Assembly (NCBI GenBank): GCA_027924585.1
Contig: BSBM01000321.1
Span: 303,001 to 367,000 of the forward strand
DNA from: Larix kaempferi
Taxonomy: Eukaryota > Streptophyta > Pinopsida > Pinales > Pinaceae
Direction: 5' to 3'
DNA length: 64,000 nucleotides
Positions 24,924 through 37,808 of this stretch are shown here, in pieces. The position numbers and the translations under genes are program-made. Position 1 is the first letter of the stretch. Every line of letters starts with the position of its first letter. Under the pieces are notes generated by a model. The model saw nothing but the letters and a program-made list of their open reading frames with translations. It had not been told where the DNA came from and made no database searches.

Positions 24924-26763
24924 TGTAGTGCCCCAGACTACTGTAGACCTTGAGGACACCTATTGAGTGACCCGACTGATTGAAACATTAATAAAATGAC
25001 CCTTTGATTTTGTATTGAGTATGTTCATGACTACGATTGATTTGAGAAGTAATAAAATAATGGTATACATGGATCTGGATAGTTGATGTAAATGAATGAT
25101 TACATGTTGCTTAAATGATTAACTTTGATTATGTAAAATGTATTCAATGAACATGTGAATGATGTGTAACGACTAGCTGTATGATTGATTATGTGATGAG
25201 AATGAAGAAAGTTATTATTAACGAAATGCATTACTGATTAGATGAAAGAGTAATGTTATGAGTAAACCATAAATGCTTAGCGATGTAGCAGATGTATGAA
25301 TCAAATTATGATAATTGAGAAAAGTACTACTAATATATGTTGGTGAGGAATGTGTGTAGCGACAGGTGAAACGGTTCATCGACGGACACACAAAGGAATA
25401 TGAAGGGTCGTAGAGTATGGATAAATCACACACGGGGAGAGCGACGACGATGTTGACTTCCAATGGAATACCACGCATGAGCAGATAAGCACTGAACCAG
25501 TTGCTCAAGAGGAAAGTGTGAGGGCGTACGAGGTGGGCCACGACGGAGCTGGTCATGTATGAGTTGGGGGGGCGCGCAGTGAGAATGGAATCACTCCTCA
25601 ACGCCATTAATCCCTAATAGTGTGTAGATGGAGGATAGAAGGTAACGGCTCCTGAAATCCCTACATGAAGGGCCCGACGGTGCGGTACCCTGTCGAGAAC
25701 GGAAAGAGTGGACGCAAGGACCCAACGATGTGTTACCTTGCCGAGGAATGGAAACTACAGATGATTGGACCCGACAGAGTGGTGCCATGTCGAGGAAATG
25801 AAATTAAGGAACAAGGTGGCCCAATGGTGCGGCACCGAGATCCTAGTGAAAATGATTGTTAAACTTAACTGCATAAAAACATATATGTTTGCACCTAAAA
25901 CATTACTTAGAAATGCATTTGAGTACTTTAGGCATTTGCACAGAAATGATTACTTTGACATTTAAATAATATTAAGTGTTATTTAAGCATTTGCACATGA
26001 AAGGATATTTTTGATTATTTAAAAATATTATAAATATTTATTTAGGAGCAAAATGGAATCCTAGGCATGGACACCTAGTCCACCCCACCTACACCACATA
26101 TCTAGGAGTTAAGTGAAATATTTGGGGGACAAATATGAGAAAACTTAGGAATGTTGGTGCATCTTCTAGAAAAGCTGACACTTGAATGGGTGAGTTGTTT
26201 TTATTTAAAATTTAAATAAAATAAATAATTATGCATGAAGCGACATGTGTCGCATAAGATTTTCCTTTATAAGGAAGGCATTGGGAATGGGTAAAGGACA
26301 CAGACCCTGGATGACTATCATAATTTTGAGTTACCTCATGACTTGCTGTTATTGAGGGTTTGGTTGGAAATCTTGGTGGGGGGGAATCCCACAGACCCTA
26401 GATGACTATCGTAATTTTGAGTTACCTCATGACTTGCTGTTATTGAGGGTTTGGTTGGAAATCTTGGTGGCTGGGTTTCTTGATGATTGTGTGTGAGATC
26501 TACGACCCAAAGCTCGGGGGAGGCCATGCGACTGAAATCATGAGCCTATGGTTGGGTGGCGAAGCTAACGGTTGCTTAGCCTATGGTTAAACGAGCTTTG
26601 CTGGAGGGATCCTACGGAAGACACAGACGGCAGTGGACAAGATGGTATCAGAGACAGGTTATGGTTTGTTTTAATTTGCTAAGTTATTCATTTATTTAGT
26701 TTATTTATCTAGTCATTATGCTTTCTAATTAAGTAGGAAGGACCCTACAGGAAGGGTCCTACA
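24924..26763 (+). repeat. 5' LTR of element C
   Basis: About 1840 bp. It carries a 91-bp tandem duplication starting at 26301 and 26392 (CAGACCCT-GATGACTAT) that is single in the 3' LTR at about 56580. It lacks a short segment present in the 3' LTR near 48667-48700. Confidence 0.9.
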
Positions 26764-29700
26764 TTTGGTATCAGAGTTGGTAGAGCCTTAAGGACACCGG
26801 ACTCATATTTCTACCGAGCAGACTTCGGTAAATCTTGAATTTGGAGTGGATCGATGGAAACCCTACAAAGTCCTGCATTGATGGCTGGAGCGAACCTCTC
26901 AACAGGTTCTATTTGAAACTCAATGTTATTTATTCTTTTACTAGATGTAATTATGTTGAGATGAGTAGTTTCTTATTATACTTGGAATGTGGGGATTGCC
27001 TTTTTTATTAAACGAATTATATTGTAAAGAAAATATGTAATTATGGGGAAAACTTCTAGCGACCTGTAGATTACTTATTCTTAGAATAATACAGATCTGT
27101 AAACTATTAAATTTTTTTTTATAAGTTTTCTTCTATTTTGAATTCGAACAGATATGAGAATTCTTTGCTGTAACAATCTATATACTCAGAGAAACGATTT
27201 ATACTGAGAACCCTCTGCCGTAGCGATCCATACACTGTAAGAAATGATTTATAGAATGTCCTTATCTGGAATAACACTTAAATTGATTGATAAACAATTA
27301 CTATTTTGTAATTCGTGTAAATGATTGAATCCTATGTAGCTGTGGTGAACCCTGTGTAGTTTCACATATCCTGTGCATTGTTACTTAGAACTCTGTCATC
27401 GAATTTATGAATATGAGTCCAACCTCTAGAGCCGTCCAGGGTTGGTGGGAGAATGCGGTGCTTCATTAATTTAATACTATGTGTATCCAGTTCCAATGTT
27501 GTTTTTACAGGTTTCATTATTCGATTGTCACCCGTCTCTTTAAAGTCTGTTGGATCCCATCTCAGTGGCATCTTACCGATTCCATAAATCGATTATAATT
27601 CTTCTCTTTAAAACCAGTGTGGATCCAGATACAACGACGTTTCCCAGATCTCATCAATCGATTGTGATTTCTTTTTCTTTAAAGCCCATATGAATCCAAT
27701 TCACATCGGCGTCTCCAAATTCCTAAAACGGTTGTAATTGCCCTTCAAAATCTATGTAAATTCTATTACATGAAATGCAACCTTGATCTTTACGTTTTCT
27801 ATGTTTTCTTCAAATTTAATTGAGATTCTGCCCTGTCCAATTTCCTCTCTCTGTACCTCTAATGCATGGCGTCTCCAGATTTCATAATTACGAAATTAGT
27901 TACCTTCCAACTTTGAGGACGATCCCTTACTTTAGCGATTCCATAATTTATAAATACATATTCTATGTAACGATTTTCTTAATATAAACGTTTCTAGAAT
28001 CCATAAGTTGAATGAAATTCCCTTTCATTCCGTGTGTTGGTAGATGCTCAACACTGTCTCTCCTTTATTGGAGTTGGAGGTGCATCTCCAGATCTTACTA
28101 CGATTCCAATCTTTGGCGTTCTCCAGATTTGATGGTCGATTTACAATTACTCTTTAAAGAATCGTGTTGAACCATTTCTTTGGGCGTTTTTCCCAGATTC
28201 ATAATCCAATTTTCAATTGACCTTAAAAGATCTCTGTGCAAATCCATTTCGTGAACATTTCCAGAAATGCAGCTACGAATCGAATTGCCCTCTATCCTCT
28301 GTAATCAACGATACATTGAGTAGCTATGTGACCGCTTGGATCCGTTGGATCCCTGCGTGGGATGTTAAATTTTAATTATCGGTTGGGTAAATGCTACCAT
28401 TCCAACTCGTATATATTATGGCCATTAACTCTACTTTGTGTTTGTATTAGTATTTGCCCGCCGCAACACTTCAAATCCTCACCCTCAAATCGCGGTATTA
28501 ATTGACACCCGGAGTTATCTGTGTATAATTTCTTTTTAATTCAATGGGATTTCCGCCTCGTGATCTTAACTTGGCATTTATGTCAAATCTCCTCCGCAAT
28601 TCGAATTACTGATTACATTATAACTTAACTTAGTCTTGGTTGATCGATCCATGTTTAGGAATAGCGTAACCTTTGAGCAAGCCGCTGGATAACTCTCTTT
28701 GTTCTAAGGTCCCTTAAATTATGTAAGAGCACCCACTGTAGCTCACGGTGCTTGCATTCCGCTCTATCACTTGCCACCGGTACTCCAGATTGGTAGCTTC
28801 CATAACTCAGAGTTATTACATTCCGCCCTGTCAGCTGAACCTGAAATTAACTGTTGGCTCCCAATTCATTCGAATCAGTGTTTCCATTGATGTCTCTGTT
28901 TAATTTGTATTATTCTCAGATCGTCTAGTGAAATAACCGTCACTCAATTCTGTTATGGAGGATATGTTATTAGGTTGCATTGTTGCCATACATGGAAACT
29001 CTTTATAATAATGCATGTTGTTATTAATTCCCATCTGCCTAAACCTAGGTTGTTCCCACCTCGACACTGGAATTTCTCCTTTTCAAATCCGTAATTTAGG
29101 TGATAAGCCTTCTTTCTAGTGCGATCTAGTTGTATTTTTGAATCATCGTCCACCAAATCTACCTCTCATCTTTGAGTGGAGTTAAGTAAAAAATAAAAAT
29201 ATGTCTCATATTTATCCCACCACTACGTTATCTAAGTTCTTGTTATCATACCACTCTCTGTTATCACCGTAATCGTTGGTTGAGCTGTGAAGTTTGGGCT
29301 TCGGATCGTTTTCGCGGATAGACCAAACTCAGACTTTCAGGAAGTCGGGGTTAGCTGGTGGAGTCATTTCCAGTTTGGAATCCATTACGATACTCATGAC
29401 TAATGTAAGATCTAATCCCATTAATGATATAAACGGTTCTCTCGCAGCAAAGGAACTATTCCTTACATCTGTCGAGTAGTCGAGTAGTGTACCAATGATT
29501 ATTGGAGGGGTCATGTATTTTATTTCAACGGAATGACTAAGAATGGACGTACTTTTAGTGTAGATTTAAAATGGTGGGTCGAATGCATAGTTGCATGGAT
29601 ATTTTACCACGATGGTCATAGAATTTCAAATAGAAATTGTGTTTTATGAGTATAAAAAAAATCATATTTATAACTAGCTTAAATGAAAAGGAGTTAGAAT

Positions 29701-30388
29701 GCCCTCGTCTACTCTAAGTAATAGTCACTCTTTTAATATATGTAGAAAAATGAATACTTTATTTAAAAAAAAAGACATTGTAATTAATTTACTAATTCTT
29801 ACTTGGAATATAATCATTGTCTTTATTGCACTGAGAGAAACGAGGTGATCTACAACCCAGTATGTGAGAAATCCTCTAACGTGATATAACGTTATAACGT
29901 TAGTAACAAAATAAATAAAAAAATTCATGTCGGCTCATAAAATAAAAAATTATGGAAAATATTTTTAAAAAAAATCCATATTGGTTAATAAAATAAAATA
30001 TTATGAAAAGTAATTAAAAAATAGATGTTCGTTTATAAAATAAAAACTTAAAACTTAAACCCGGATCTATCAATCAAGAAAGATCAAATTTCTTGAGTTT
30101 AAATTTAAAAAAGAAATACACCTCAAGAAATTGGATCCCTCTCGGTGCTTGATAGATACGAGTTTAAGATGGATCTATGCTAGTTATATTTAAAAAGTTA
30201 TGTATGTTGTTGAAAAGGGAGAGAATTAACATGATACTTAACTAATGGTTAATAAATTAATTACCGAATTGTTAATTGCTATTCAAAAGGGTTTCTCTTA
30301 GTTATTTTGGGTATCTATATACATACTTTTATATATAGAGAGAGAGAGAGTTACGTTTATGAAATGTATGGGAAGTCTTCTTAGCATC

Positions 30389-30429
<41 letters not shown>

Positions 30430-30651
30430 AAAAGTATATTGATGATTAAATAGAGAATGATGGGTGACTATATTATAGTAAAAGTATATTGATTATTAAA
30501 TAGAATGATGGGTGACTACTTTATTGTGATTCAATTAGATTATAGAGGGAAGTATCTATATCATCAAAACAAGAATGAAAGTAAATAATAAACAATATTT
30601 TATATATAAATTGTTTTTTTTAAATGATGGTTCACCATTTGTTAGAGGGTT
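26764..30651. other. Element C internal region, left part: no coding signal
   Basis: Begins with the primer-binding site. From about 27380 to 28300 there is a degenerate repeat of roughly 90 bp with ATCGATTGTAATT, CTCTTTAAA and TGTGGATCCA blocks. A foldback lies at 30054-30168, a GA run near 30341-30351, a TA microsatellite at about 30391-30423, and a 48-50 bp duplication TATTATAGTAAAAGTATATT at about 30421-30518. No gene recognised. Confidence 0.7.
30054..30168. repeat. Imperfect inverted repeat (foldback)
   Basis: Left arm 30054-30097 (CTTAAAC-CGGATCTATCAA ... TTTCTTGAG) pairs with right arm 30122-30168 (CTCAAGAAATT ... CTTGATAGATACGAGTTTAAG) around an AT-rich loop of about 24 bp. It could be a small MITE-like relic or a structured element of C. 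Confidence 0.7.
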
Positions 30652-32668
30652 TGTCATGTCCCAAATTTGGAATTGGGTCACAATGGCCTAATCACATTAG
30701 CCATATTCATTAGAGTTTGTAAAATTGATGTTAAGGGTCAAATAATTGTCAAGGAGGAAAATTACTAGTTTCCTAGGTTTGGGGTGGAAGCTTTGGGATT
30801 TAAAATAAGGGGGATAATAAATGATGTTTAGACATTAGAAAGGTTCAATTATTTAATAAATAGAGTGAATAAAGAAATTCAAGAGAAATCCTAAGTGACA
30901 AATGGTTTTGGAGACATATGGAGGATGTGGGACCCACACTAGCTTGATTTTTCATAATACATGGTATCTCTCTTTTGCAAATTCGAATTAATGGGAATGT
31001 GAACACTCTTGGGTGAGTTGGTAAGTCATAACACATGTCATTGAGCATCTTAGGTCGAATTGGGAAGGATTGGTAACCTCCATGGAAGATAAAGAGTCAA
31101 AGTGGAAGTTTGTGGACACTTGGGCTAGATTCCCTAGCCCGTATGACACCAATGATGGAGCATCTATGAAAACTATGACAAATTGCAGACCTGACCTCTG
31201 ACATCTAACCACGATGACATGTCAGCCCCAAAAATAGGCTCAAAGAAGGCGAATTTGGGAGTTGGAGAAGCCAAAGAGACTCAAAATCAAATTTGGGAGA
31301 AGATGGAAGGTTGGAACTATGAGATAAGGTTGGAATATTTCCTAAATGTAAATCTATTGAATCTATTGAGAGGATTTCGACCCTTAGAAGGCTAATGTTG
31401 GTTATAAAATGTAGAAATGACGTATGAGAATAGCTTTTTGATCATTTTTAGAATTTGCAATTGCATTTGTGAAGAGGGAGAGCTAGTGGATGACTAGTTT
31501 CTTGCCTTAGCCAATTTCGAGGGTGAAAGATTCCCATCCAAGTTGGAAATTGGAAAGGCCATTCAGACCTTTCATTTGGAGCTTTAATGGAGTCTTTATT
31601 TGCAGGTGTAAGCTACAGGGCAGCTCATGGTTTCTTATATTGCAGCTCGCTCCTTCAACCATTTCCAGTTTTGATGGCATATTCTTGATTCTTGAGGGAT
31701 GGCATTTTTGGTGAGCTATTGTACTCTTTGGGGGAGCTTCTAATGCCCCATTTATTTTGTAATATGAATCAAATACTCTTTTCTTCATCTCCAAAAAGTT
31801 TCAGGTCTAAATTCCAAGTATAAATGTATAAATCTCATTTTTAATGGAAGAACAATGCCATTTCCCCACTACCTTGTTGTGAGCCAATGTATTGATGATG
31901 ATTTCGAATGAATGGATGATTCTCTGATATATTTGTGATAAATATACTGCCATGGATGTATTATACAAGTTTCATGTACTTCACTTGAGCATTTGAAGCA
32001 TTTTTACTCAGTTTAATTGCATTGGGAGAAGAAATAGTGCCATTTCCCCGAGGGTCGAATTGGGGATTTTTGCAGTTGAATGGGAGAGGGTGAGAACAAT
32101 TGTAATAAACCATTAATGGTGCATATGAGACCTTAATAACATACTTAAAATATTACATACCTCTGTTCATAAATTTGAGTGGGTTTGGAGGCATTTGGGA
32201 AGCCATTTTCAGTACTTACCTTAGGGGGACTTGAACCCCAAATTACTAGTAAAATTGCATACTTGTTCCAGCATCTTAAGAGAGTTTTTAGAGGTATTTT
32301 GGTGGCCATATGTTATCTCTGAACATCATATTAAATTCCTAATATCATTCATAAACCTTCCTTGAAGATTTGAAGGAATTTGGAGTCAATTTGAGACTTA
32401 GAGACCAATACTAGTCAAAGGGAAATCACTAGTAAAGTTACCTACATTGACCATAATTGAAAGAGTATTTGCAGAAGTGTTTTAAAGGTAAAAAGGCATC
32501 CTTGAAACACATATTTATGTTCTAATATCATTCATACACCTTCTCAGAATATTTGGGATCATTTGGGGCAAATTTGGGACCTAGAGATCAAAACTAGTCA
32601 AAGGTCGAACTAGGGAAAAAAAGTGAAAAATTGCAATTTTAATAAAATTCCTAAGAAGGGACATTACA
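30652..32668 (+). repeat. 5' LTR of element N
   Basis: 2017 bp, closely matching 43722-45736. Short translations inside it (for example 31507-31794, minus) recur in every family LTR copy simply because the LTR is repeated. Confidence 0.92.
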
Positions 32669-32669
32669 G

Positions 32670-32681
32670 TGGTATCAGAGC
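32670..32681 (+). other. Primer-binding site of element N (tRNA-iMet type)
   Basis: TGGTATCAGAGC one base after the 5' LTR, complementary to the 3' end of initiator tRNA-Met. The next bases, ATGGTCCTTGCACCTG, resemble the leader of element G (ATGTTCTTGGCACCTG). Confidence 0.9.
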
Positions 32682-32725
32682 ATGGTCCTTGCACCTGTGT
32701 ATTAGGTACATACATTCAAGAATAA

Positions 32726-33436
32726 TTGGAATCCATGTCTTACTATTATGATGAATCCTATGAGTACAATTCTTATGAGGAATATGCAGATGCTTATGAG
32801 CAATATGAAGCAGAATGTGAATGGTATGAGGAAGAGGTGCCATCATGCAACACTTCTTACAATTTCAAGAGAAATGAAGATTATTCTTATGACTTTAAAT
32901 CTGATGAATATGAGTTTTTCACACCAACCAAGGATAATTCTATGAGTGAGTTCCAAAGATGGAGAGCAAAATATAAAACCTTGCCCCAACAATATCAAAA
33001 ATATCAAGAATATCTTGCTTTTAGCAAAAATACACAAAATGCCATGTCTTTTGAGTACTATGCTGAACATGTTTTTGAAAATAGGCCCAAAAATGAAGAT
33101 GTGGAGTTAGTGAAGAAAGGTTTATGCCCTTCTTGTAAAAACCCTTGGAGCGAGTATCACATATGTGTGCATGAAATGATGTCCTCCTTGAGGAGAGCTT
33201 TTGAGATTTATTCAAGAAGAGATTCCAAATATATTGATCCTAAGGAAAAAAAAGGGGCAAAATGCATCAGCTTGCTTTAAGGAGCAAAAGGAAGAGACAT
33301 CACAAGAGCATGAAGAAGATTCTATTGAAAATATGGAAGATCATTTCGAGACACCTTCTAGCTTAGACATGAACCAAAGAGAATCTACTGATGGATGCTT
33401 AAACTATGAAGGAGTACCTACTGATGGGTGCTCACA
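32726..33436 (+). pseudogene. Element N protein, N-terminal part (Tyr/Glu-rich plus zinc knuckle)
   Basis: Starts MSYYYDESYEYNSYEEYADA, a strongly Tyr/Glu/Asp-rich stretch of about 60 residues, followed by a charged helical-looking region. A zinc-knuckle motif CPSCKNPWSEYHIC (C-x2-C-x7-H-x-C) begins at residue 134. The same spacing with a central PW occurs in gag of element G ([14 protein letters not shown]), which supports a gag origin. The frame is lost at an A8-G4 run (about 33246-33257): the original frame stops at 33280, and the +1 frame continues as KEQKEETSQEHEEDSIENME to the insertion point of G. The start is the first ATG after the leader. Function unknown; by the knuckle, RNA binding is a reasonable guess. 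Confidence 0.75.
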
Positions 33437-35204
33437 TGTAATGTCCCCATTCAAATAAGTGCATAGTAAGACAATCCCATCAATCCTATTAGTTTCCTAG
33501 GTTGGATGGGAAAATGTGGGATGGTAATAAGGAAGCTAATAAATGATATTTAGACATTAGAAGGGTTCAAGTATTTAATAAATATGATGGATAAATAAAT
33601 TCAAGAGAAATTCTAGGTGGCAAGTGGTTTTGGAGACATATGGAGGTGGTGGGACCCACACTAGCTTGATTTTTCAATGACACATGGCAGCTCTCTCTTG
33701 CCAATTCGAATTCATGGGAAGGTGAACACTCTTGGGTGAGTTGGTAAGTCATAACACATGGCATTGAGCATCTTAGGTCGAAATGGGATGGAATAGTAAC
33801 CTCCATGGGAGAGGAAGAGTCAAATTGGAGACTAGTGGACACTTGGGCTAGATTCCCTAGTTTTATGACAACAATAATGAAGCATCTATGACATTTATGA
33901 CAAAATTCAGACCTGACTTCTTACACCTGACCATTATGACATGTCAGCCCCAAAAATAGGCTCAAGGAAGGCGCTCATGGAGTTGGAGGAATCCAAAGAG
34001 ACTCAAATTCGAATTTGGGAGAAGATGGAAGGTTGGAACTAGGAGACAAGTGGCAAATGAGGAATATTTCCTAAATGGAAAATTATTGAATCTATTGAGA
34101 GGATTTCGACCCCTTGAAGGATAATGTTGGTTATAAAATGTAGAAATCAAGTATGAGAATGGCTTTTGATGATTTGAGAAAAATTGCATTTGTGAAGAGA
34201 GAGCTAGTGGATGACTAGTTTCTTGCCTTAGCCAATTTCGAGGGTGAAAGATTCCCATCCAAGTTGGTGTTTGGAGAGGCCACTCAGGTATTTCATGGTG
34301 CTTTAATGGAGTTTGTATTTGCAGGTATCAGCTATAGGAAGTTTCATGGTTTGGTTTAGTGCAGCACTTTCTCTCCACCGTTTCCAGTTTTGAAGGCATA
34401 TTCATGCTCCTTGAGGGAGGGCGTTTTTGGTGAGCACTTGTGCTTCTTGAGAGAGATTCTCATTATATATTTATGATTTTAATAGCTTCATATCCTCTGT
34501 TATTCATATTCAGAAAGTCTCAGGTCGAAATACCCACTGGTTGTATGCAAAACTATTGATTAATGAGCAAACAATGTCCATTTCCCCAATGCATTGATGT
34601 ATGACACTATAATGTTGATTATTTCGAAGGGATGGATGATTATCTGATATATTTGTGATCAATATAATTCCATGGATGTCTTCTACAAGTTTCATGTACT
34701 GTACTTGAGCATTTGAAGCATTTTTACTCAGTTTAGTTGTATTGGGAGATGAAATAGTGCCATTTCCCCAAGGGTCGAATTGGGGGTTTTTGCTGTTGAA
34801 TGTGAGAGAGTTATAACAGTAGTAAAAATCAATTAATGGTGCATATGATACCTCAATAAAATACTTAACACATTATATACCTCTGTTCATAAATTTGTGG
34901 GAGTTTGGAGGCATTTGGAAGGCCATTTTCAGTGTTACCCGGGGGGGATTTGATGCACAAATTACTAGTCAAAATTACCTATATTGATCAGAATACAAAT
35001 CAAGTTTGCAGCAGTATTTGGAGGTCCATAAAACATCCCTGAACCTGATATTCAAGTCTAAATACCATTAATACACTCATACAGAATATTTGGGAGCATT
35101 TGGGATGATTTGGAGGTCAAAACAGTTAAACTAGTCAAAGGTCGAAATTGGGGAAAAAGTTGAAAAATTGGCATTTTAATAAAATTTGAAAAAGGGATAT
35201 TACA
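33437..35204 (+). repeat. 5' LTR of element G
   Basis: 1768 bp, nearly identical to 40004-41771. Its sequence is also recognisably related to the LTR of element N, sharing blocks such as GGAGACATATGGAGG and GGGACCCACACTAGCTTGAT. Confidence 0.95.
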
Positions 35205-35206
35205 AG

Positions 35207-35218
35207 TGGTATCAGAGC
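35207..35218 (+). other. Primer-binding site of element G
   Basis: TGGTATCAGAGC two bases after the 5' LTR, complementary to initiator tRNA-Met 3' end. Confidence 0.92.
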
Positions 35219-35234
35219 ATGTTCTTGGCACCTG

Positions 35235-37808
35235 ATGTTCCTAACAAGAAGTCAAAAGAATAATCCACCACCCTTTGAACCAGTAGTTGAAGAGGTTTTT
35301 GTTGAAGAAGAGGTAGTAGAAGAAGAGGAGTCTTTTGCTGAAACCATGGGTAGAGAGGAGGATGACAAATTAAAACATAAGGAGGAACTTATTGCAACCT
35401 TAGATCCATGTTTCTCTAAACTTTCAGCAAACATGGATAGGATAGGTGATAAATTGTTGCAAGGATTTGAATTGTTGATTAGCCAGCTTCAAAGCAAAGG
35501 GATAATAGGAGATAATAGCGGTTCACACTCAGGGGAAAAGATGAAAGGGAATGAGCATATTTTCTCAAGTACAGGACCTCATAATAGACCTGATGAATTT
35601 CAAAGCACACAAAGGCATACTGCACCTAAATTTCTCACACCCAAAGAAGAGCCCAATCTTGCATTGGATTACAAGAAACTAGTAAATGATTGGAATGATT
35701 TGAATGAAGAGTGTAAAAGAGGTGTACCACTTAGTGACTACATTGATGCTATGCAAAAGATTAATAGGAAGGGAGACAATAGGAGTCCATTCCAAAACAA
35801 AGAATTAAATAGTGCTATTGGAAAAATGTCACTTCCTACTTTTGATGGTTCTTCTCAAAATTCTGCTAACACTTGGGTGCAAAAATTGGATGTATATTTT
35901 CAGCTGAATCCTATGTTGGAAGAGGATGCATTAAAAATGGCCATTTTGCATTTGGAAGGAGATGCCAATGAATGGTGGTTTCATGGGCTGAAAACCTTGG
36001 GTCATAATCAGGTTAAAACATATGGAGAATTTGTTGACAGGGTACTAGAAAGATTTGAACAAAAAGATCCAGAATTGCCTTTCAAAGAACTAGCTCAATT
36101 GAAGCAAACTGGGTCCCCTACTGAATATATGTTGGACTTTCAAAAATTATCAGTCAAGGTGGCTGATGTATCTATGGGAAGATTAGTATTGCTGTTCACT
36201 GAAGGTTTGGCTGAACCCTTAAGAGGTTTGGTCAAAGCCCACAAGCCAACTACATTAAAAGATGCAATGAGCTTGACTAGGGATCTCCAGAATGTGCTTC
36301 CTAGAACGAGATTTCCTCCTAAGCCTAGCTATAAATTTGAAAAGAAACCTTGGAAAAGGGATGGATATGATAAGAAACCTTGGCAAAGAGAGTCATTTGA
36401 GAGGAATAAAAAAGAGGGACTAAACAGGGATGAACTTAGAAAAAAGAAACTATGCTTCACATGCTTCCAACCATGGACACCGGGGCACAAATGTACCAAA
36501 GGAAAGGCTCAATACATAGAAGTATTTTCTGATAATGAGGGGTATGATGGGGGCATGGATGAAGATGGACATATTTCAGATCAAGAAGAGGCATATGAGA
36601 CAGCAGTAGAAGAGGAAAGACAAGAAGAAAATCAGCCTTCACCGGACAAAGCAAGAATGGCAGTGCTTTCAACAGTACCTCGCTATCATACTATCCGCTG
36701 CAAAGGTGTGGTACAAGGACAAAGAACTTCAGTTTTGGTAGATGGAGGAGCCACTCATAACTTCATTGATGCAGAGATGGTAGAGAAAAGAAAGATACCT
36801 ATTGAACCATTTGATGGCTTCACAGTTGTCATTCCCGGTCACAACACAATGCAATGCAAAACATGGGTTCCAAAGCTGCAAGTCACCGTAGGTAACTATA
36901 CTTTTGTTGATAGTTTTTATGTGGTTGATGTTGCTGATACTAATGTGGTTTTGGGATTGAAATGGTTGTATTCAATAGGAGAGCATACAGTAAATTATCA
37001 AATTCCCGAAATGAAATTCCAAGATTCAAAAGGAGTACAAAGAGTTGTGAGAGGGCAACACACTTATCCAAATCAAGTAGTGACTTGCAATAGCATGAGA
37101 TCTATATTGAGGCATGGGGATATAGAATGGACTGTTGAATGTCATATTACATCTCCCAAGCCAACTATAAATATTGTCAAACACCCAAAGGAGATAGAGA
37201 GACTCTTGCAAAAATATGAAAAGGTTTTTAGAGACCTTCCACATGGTAGGCCACCGGATAGGGGGGTTGAGCACAGTATTGTTTTGGAGGAGGGTACTTC
37301 ACCCATTCAGATACCACCTTATAGACATCCTAAAAGGTTTAGAGATGAGATTGAAAAAGCTATCCAAGAACTCCTAGAGTTGGGACTCATTAGACCAAGC
37401 TCTAGCCCTTATGCTTCTTCAGTTGTGCTAGTGAAGAAAAAAGATGGAACATTGAGAATGTGCATAGATTTTAGAGCCTTGAACAAAAAGACTATAAAGA
37501 ATAGGTATCCTATTCCTAGGATTGATGAGCTCATGGATGAGCTGCATGGGGCCAAATACTTCTCAAAAATTGACCTTAGATCAGGGTATCACCAAATTCG
37601 AATGAAAGATGAAGATGTGCAAAAGACCGCTTTTCGATGTCATTTTGGCCACTTTGAATTTCTTGTCATGCCTTTTGGGTTAACAAATGCTCCAGCCACC
37701 TTTCAAGCATGTATGAATAGGATATTTTGCAAGCAACTAAGAAGGTTTGTTTTGGTTTTCTTTGATGATATTCTCATTTACAGTAAAACATGGGAAGAGC
37801 ATTTGTAG
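35235..37808 (+). CDS. Element G polyprotein, first part: gag, protease, reverse transcriptase up to an in-frame TAG
   Basis: 857 codons. An acidic N-terminus is followed by a capsid-type retrotransposon gag domain at about residues 205-330 ([23 protein letters not shown]). A zinc knuckle [14 protein letters not shown] begins at 407. The retropepsin has active site [12 protein letters not shown] at D503 and a VLGLKWL end. The RT starts near 700 with the fingers motif [13 protein letters not shown], catalytic Asp at 780 ([12 protein letters not shown]) and the FDDILIYS pair at 844-845. The frame stops at TAG 37806-37808, but the same frame continues directly through the rest of RT. So this is one gag-pol frame with one nonsense codon, not two genes. 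The start is the first ATG of the open frame, 16 bp after the primer-binding site. Lineage: Ty3/gypsy chromovirus. Confidence 0.93.
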   Translation: MFLTRSQKNNPPPFEPVVEEVFVEEEVVEEEESFAETMGREEDDKLKHKEELIATLDPCFSKLSANMDRIGDKLLQGFELLISQLQSKGIIGDNSGSHSGEKMKGNEHIFSSTGPHNRPDEFQSTQRHTAPKFLTPKEEPNLALDYKKLVNDWNDLNEECKRGVPLSDYIDAMQKINRKGDNRSPFQNKELNSAIGKMSLPTFDGSSQNSANTWVQKLDVYFQLNPMLEEDALKMAILHLEGDANEWWFHGLKTLGHNQVKTYGEFVDRVLERFEQKDPELPFKELAQLKQTGSPTEYMLDFQKLSVKVADVSMGRLVLLFTEGLAEPLRGLVKAHKPTTLKDAMSLTRDLQNVLPRTRFPPKPSYKFEKKPWKRDGYDKKPWQRESFERNKKEGLNRDELRKKKLCFTCFQPWTPGHKCTKGKAQYIEVFSDNEGYDGGMDEDGHISDQEEAYETAVEEERQEENQPSPDKARMAVLSTVPRYHTIRCKGVVQGQRTSVLVDGGATHNFIDAEMVEKRKIPIEPFDGFTVVIPGHNTMQCKTWVPKLQVTVGNYTFVDSFYVVDVADTNVVLGLKWLYSIGEHTVNYQIPEMKFQDSKGVQRVVRGQHTYPNQVVTCNSMRSILRHGDIEWTVECHITSPKPTINIVKHPKEIERLLQKYEKVFRDLPHGRPPDRGVEHSIVLEEGTSPIQIPPYRHPKRFRDEIEKAIQELLELGLIRPSSSPYASSVVLVKKKDGTLRMCIDFRALNKKTIKNRYPIPRIDELMDELHGAKYFSKIDLRSGYHQIRMKDEDVQKTAFRCHFGHFEFLVMPFGLTNAPATFQACMNRIFCKQLRRFVLVFFDDILIYSKTWEEHL

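Noticed and set aside
30391-30423. TA microsatellite as an origin or promoter
   Set aside because: Ordinary AT microsatellite; similar ones occur at 45970-46086 in the same element.
33567-34258. Minus-strand frames recurring near 40134-40825, 30845-31212 and 43915-44535
   Set aside because: They recur because the LTRs recur; antisense to LTR, with no domain.
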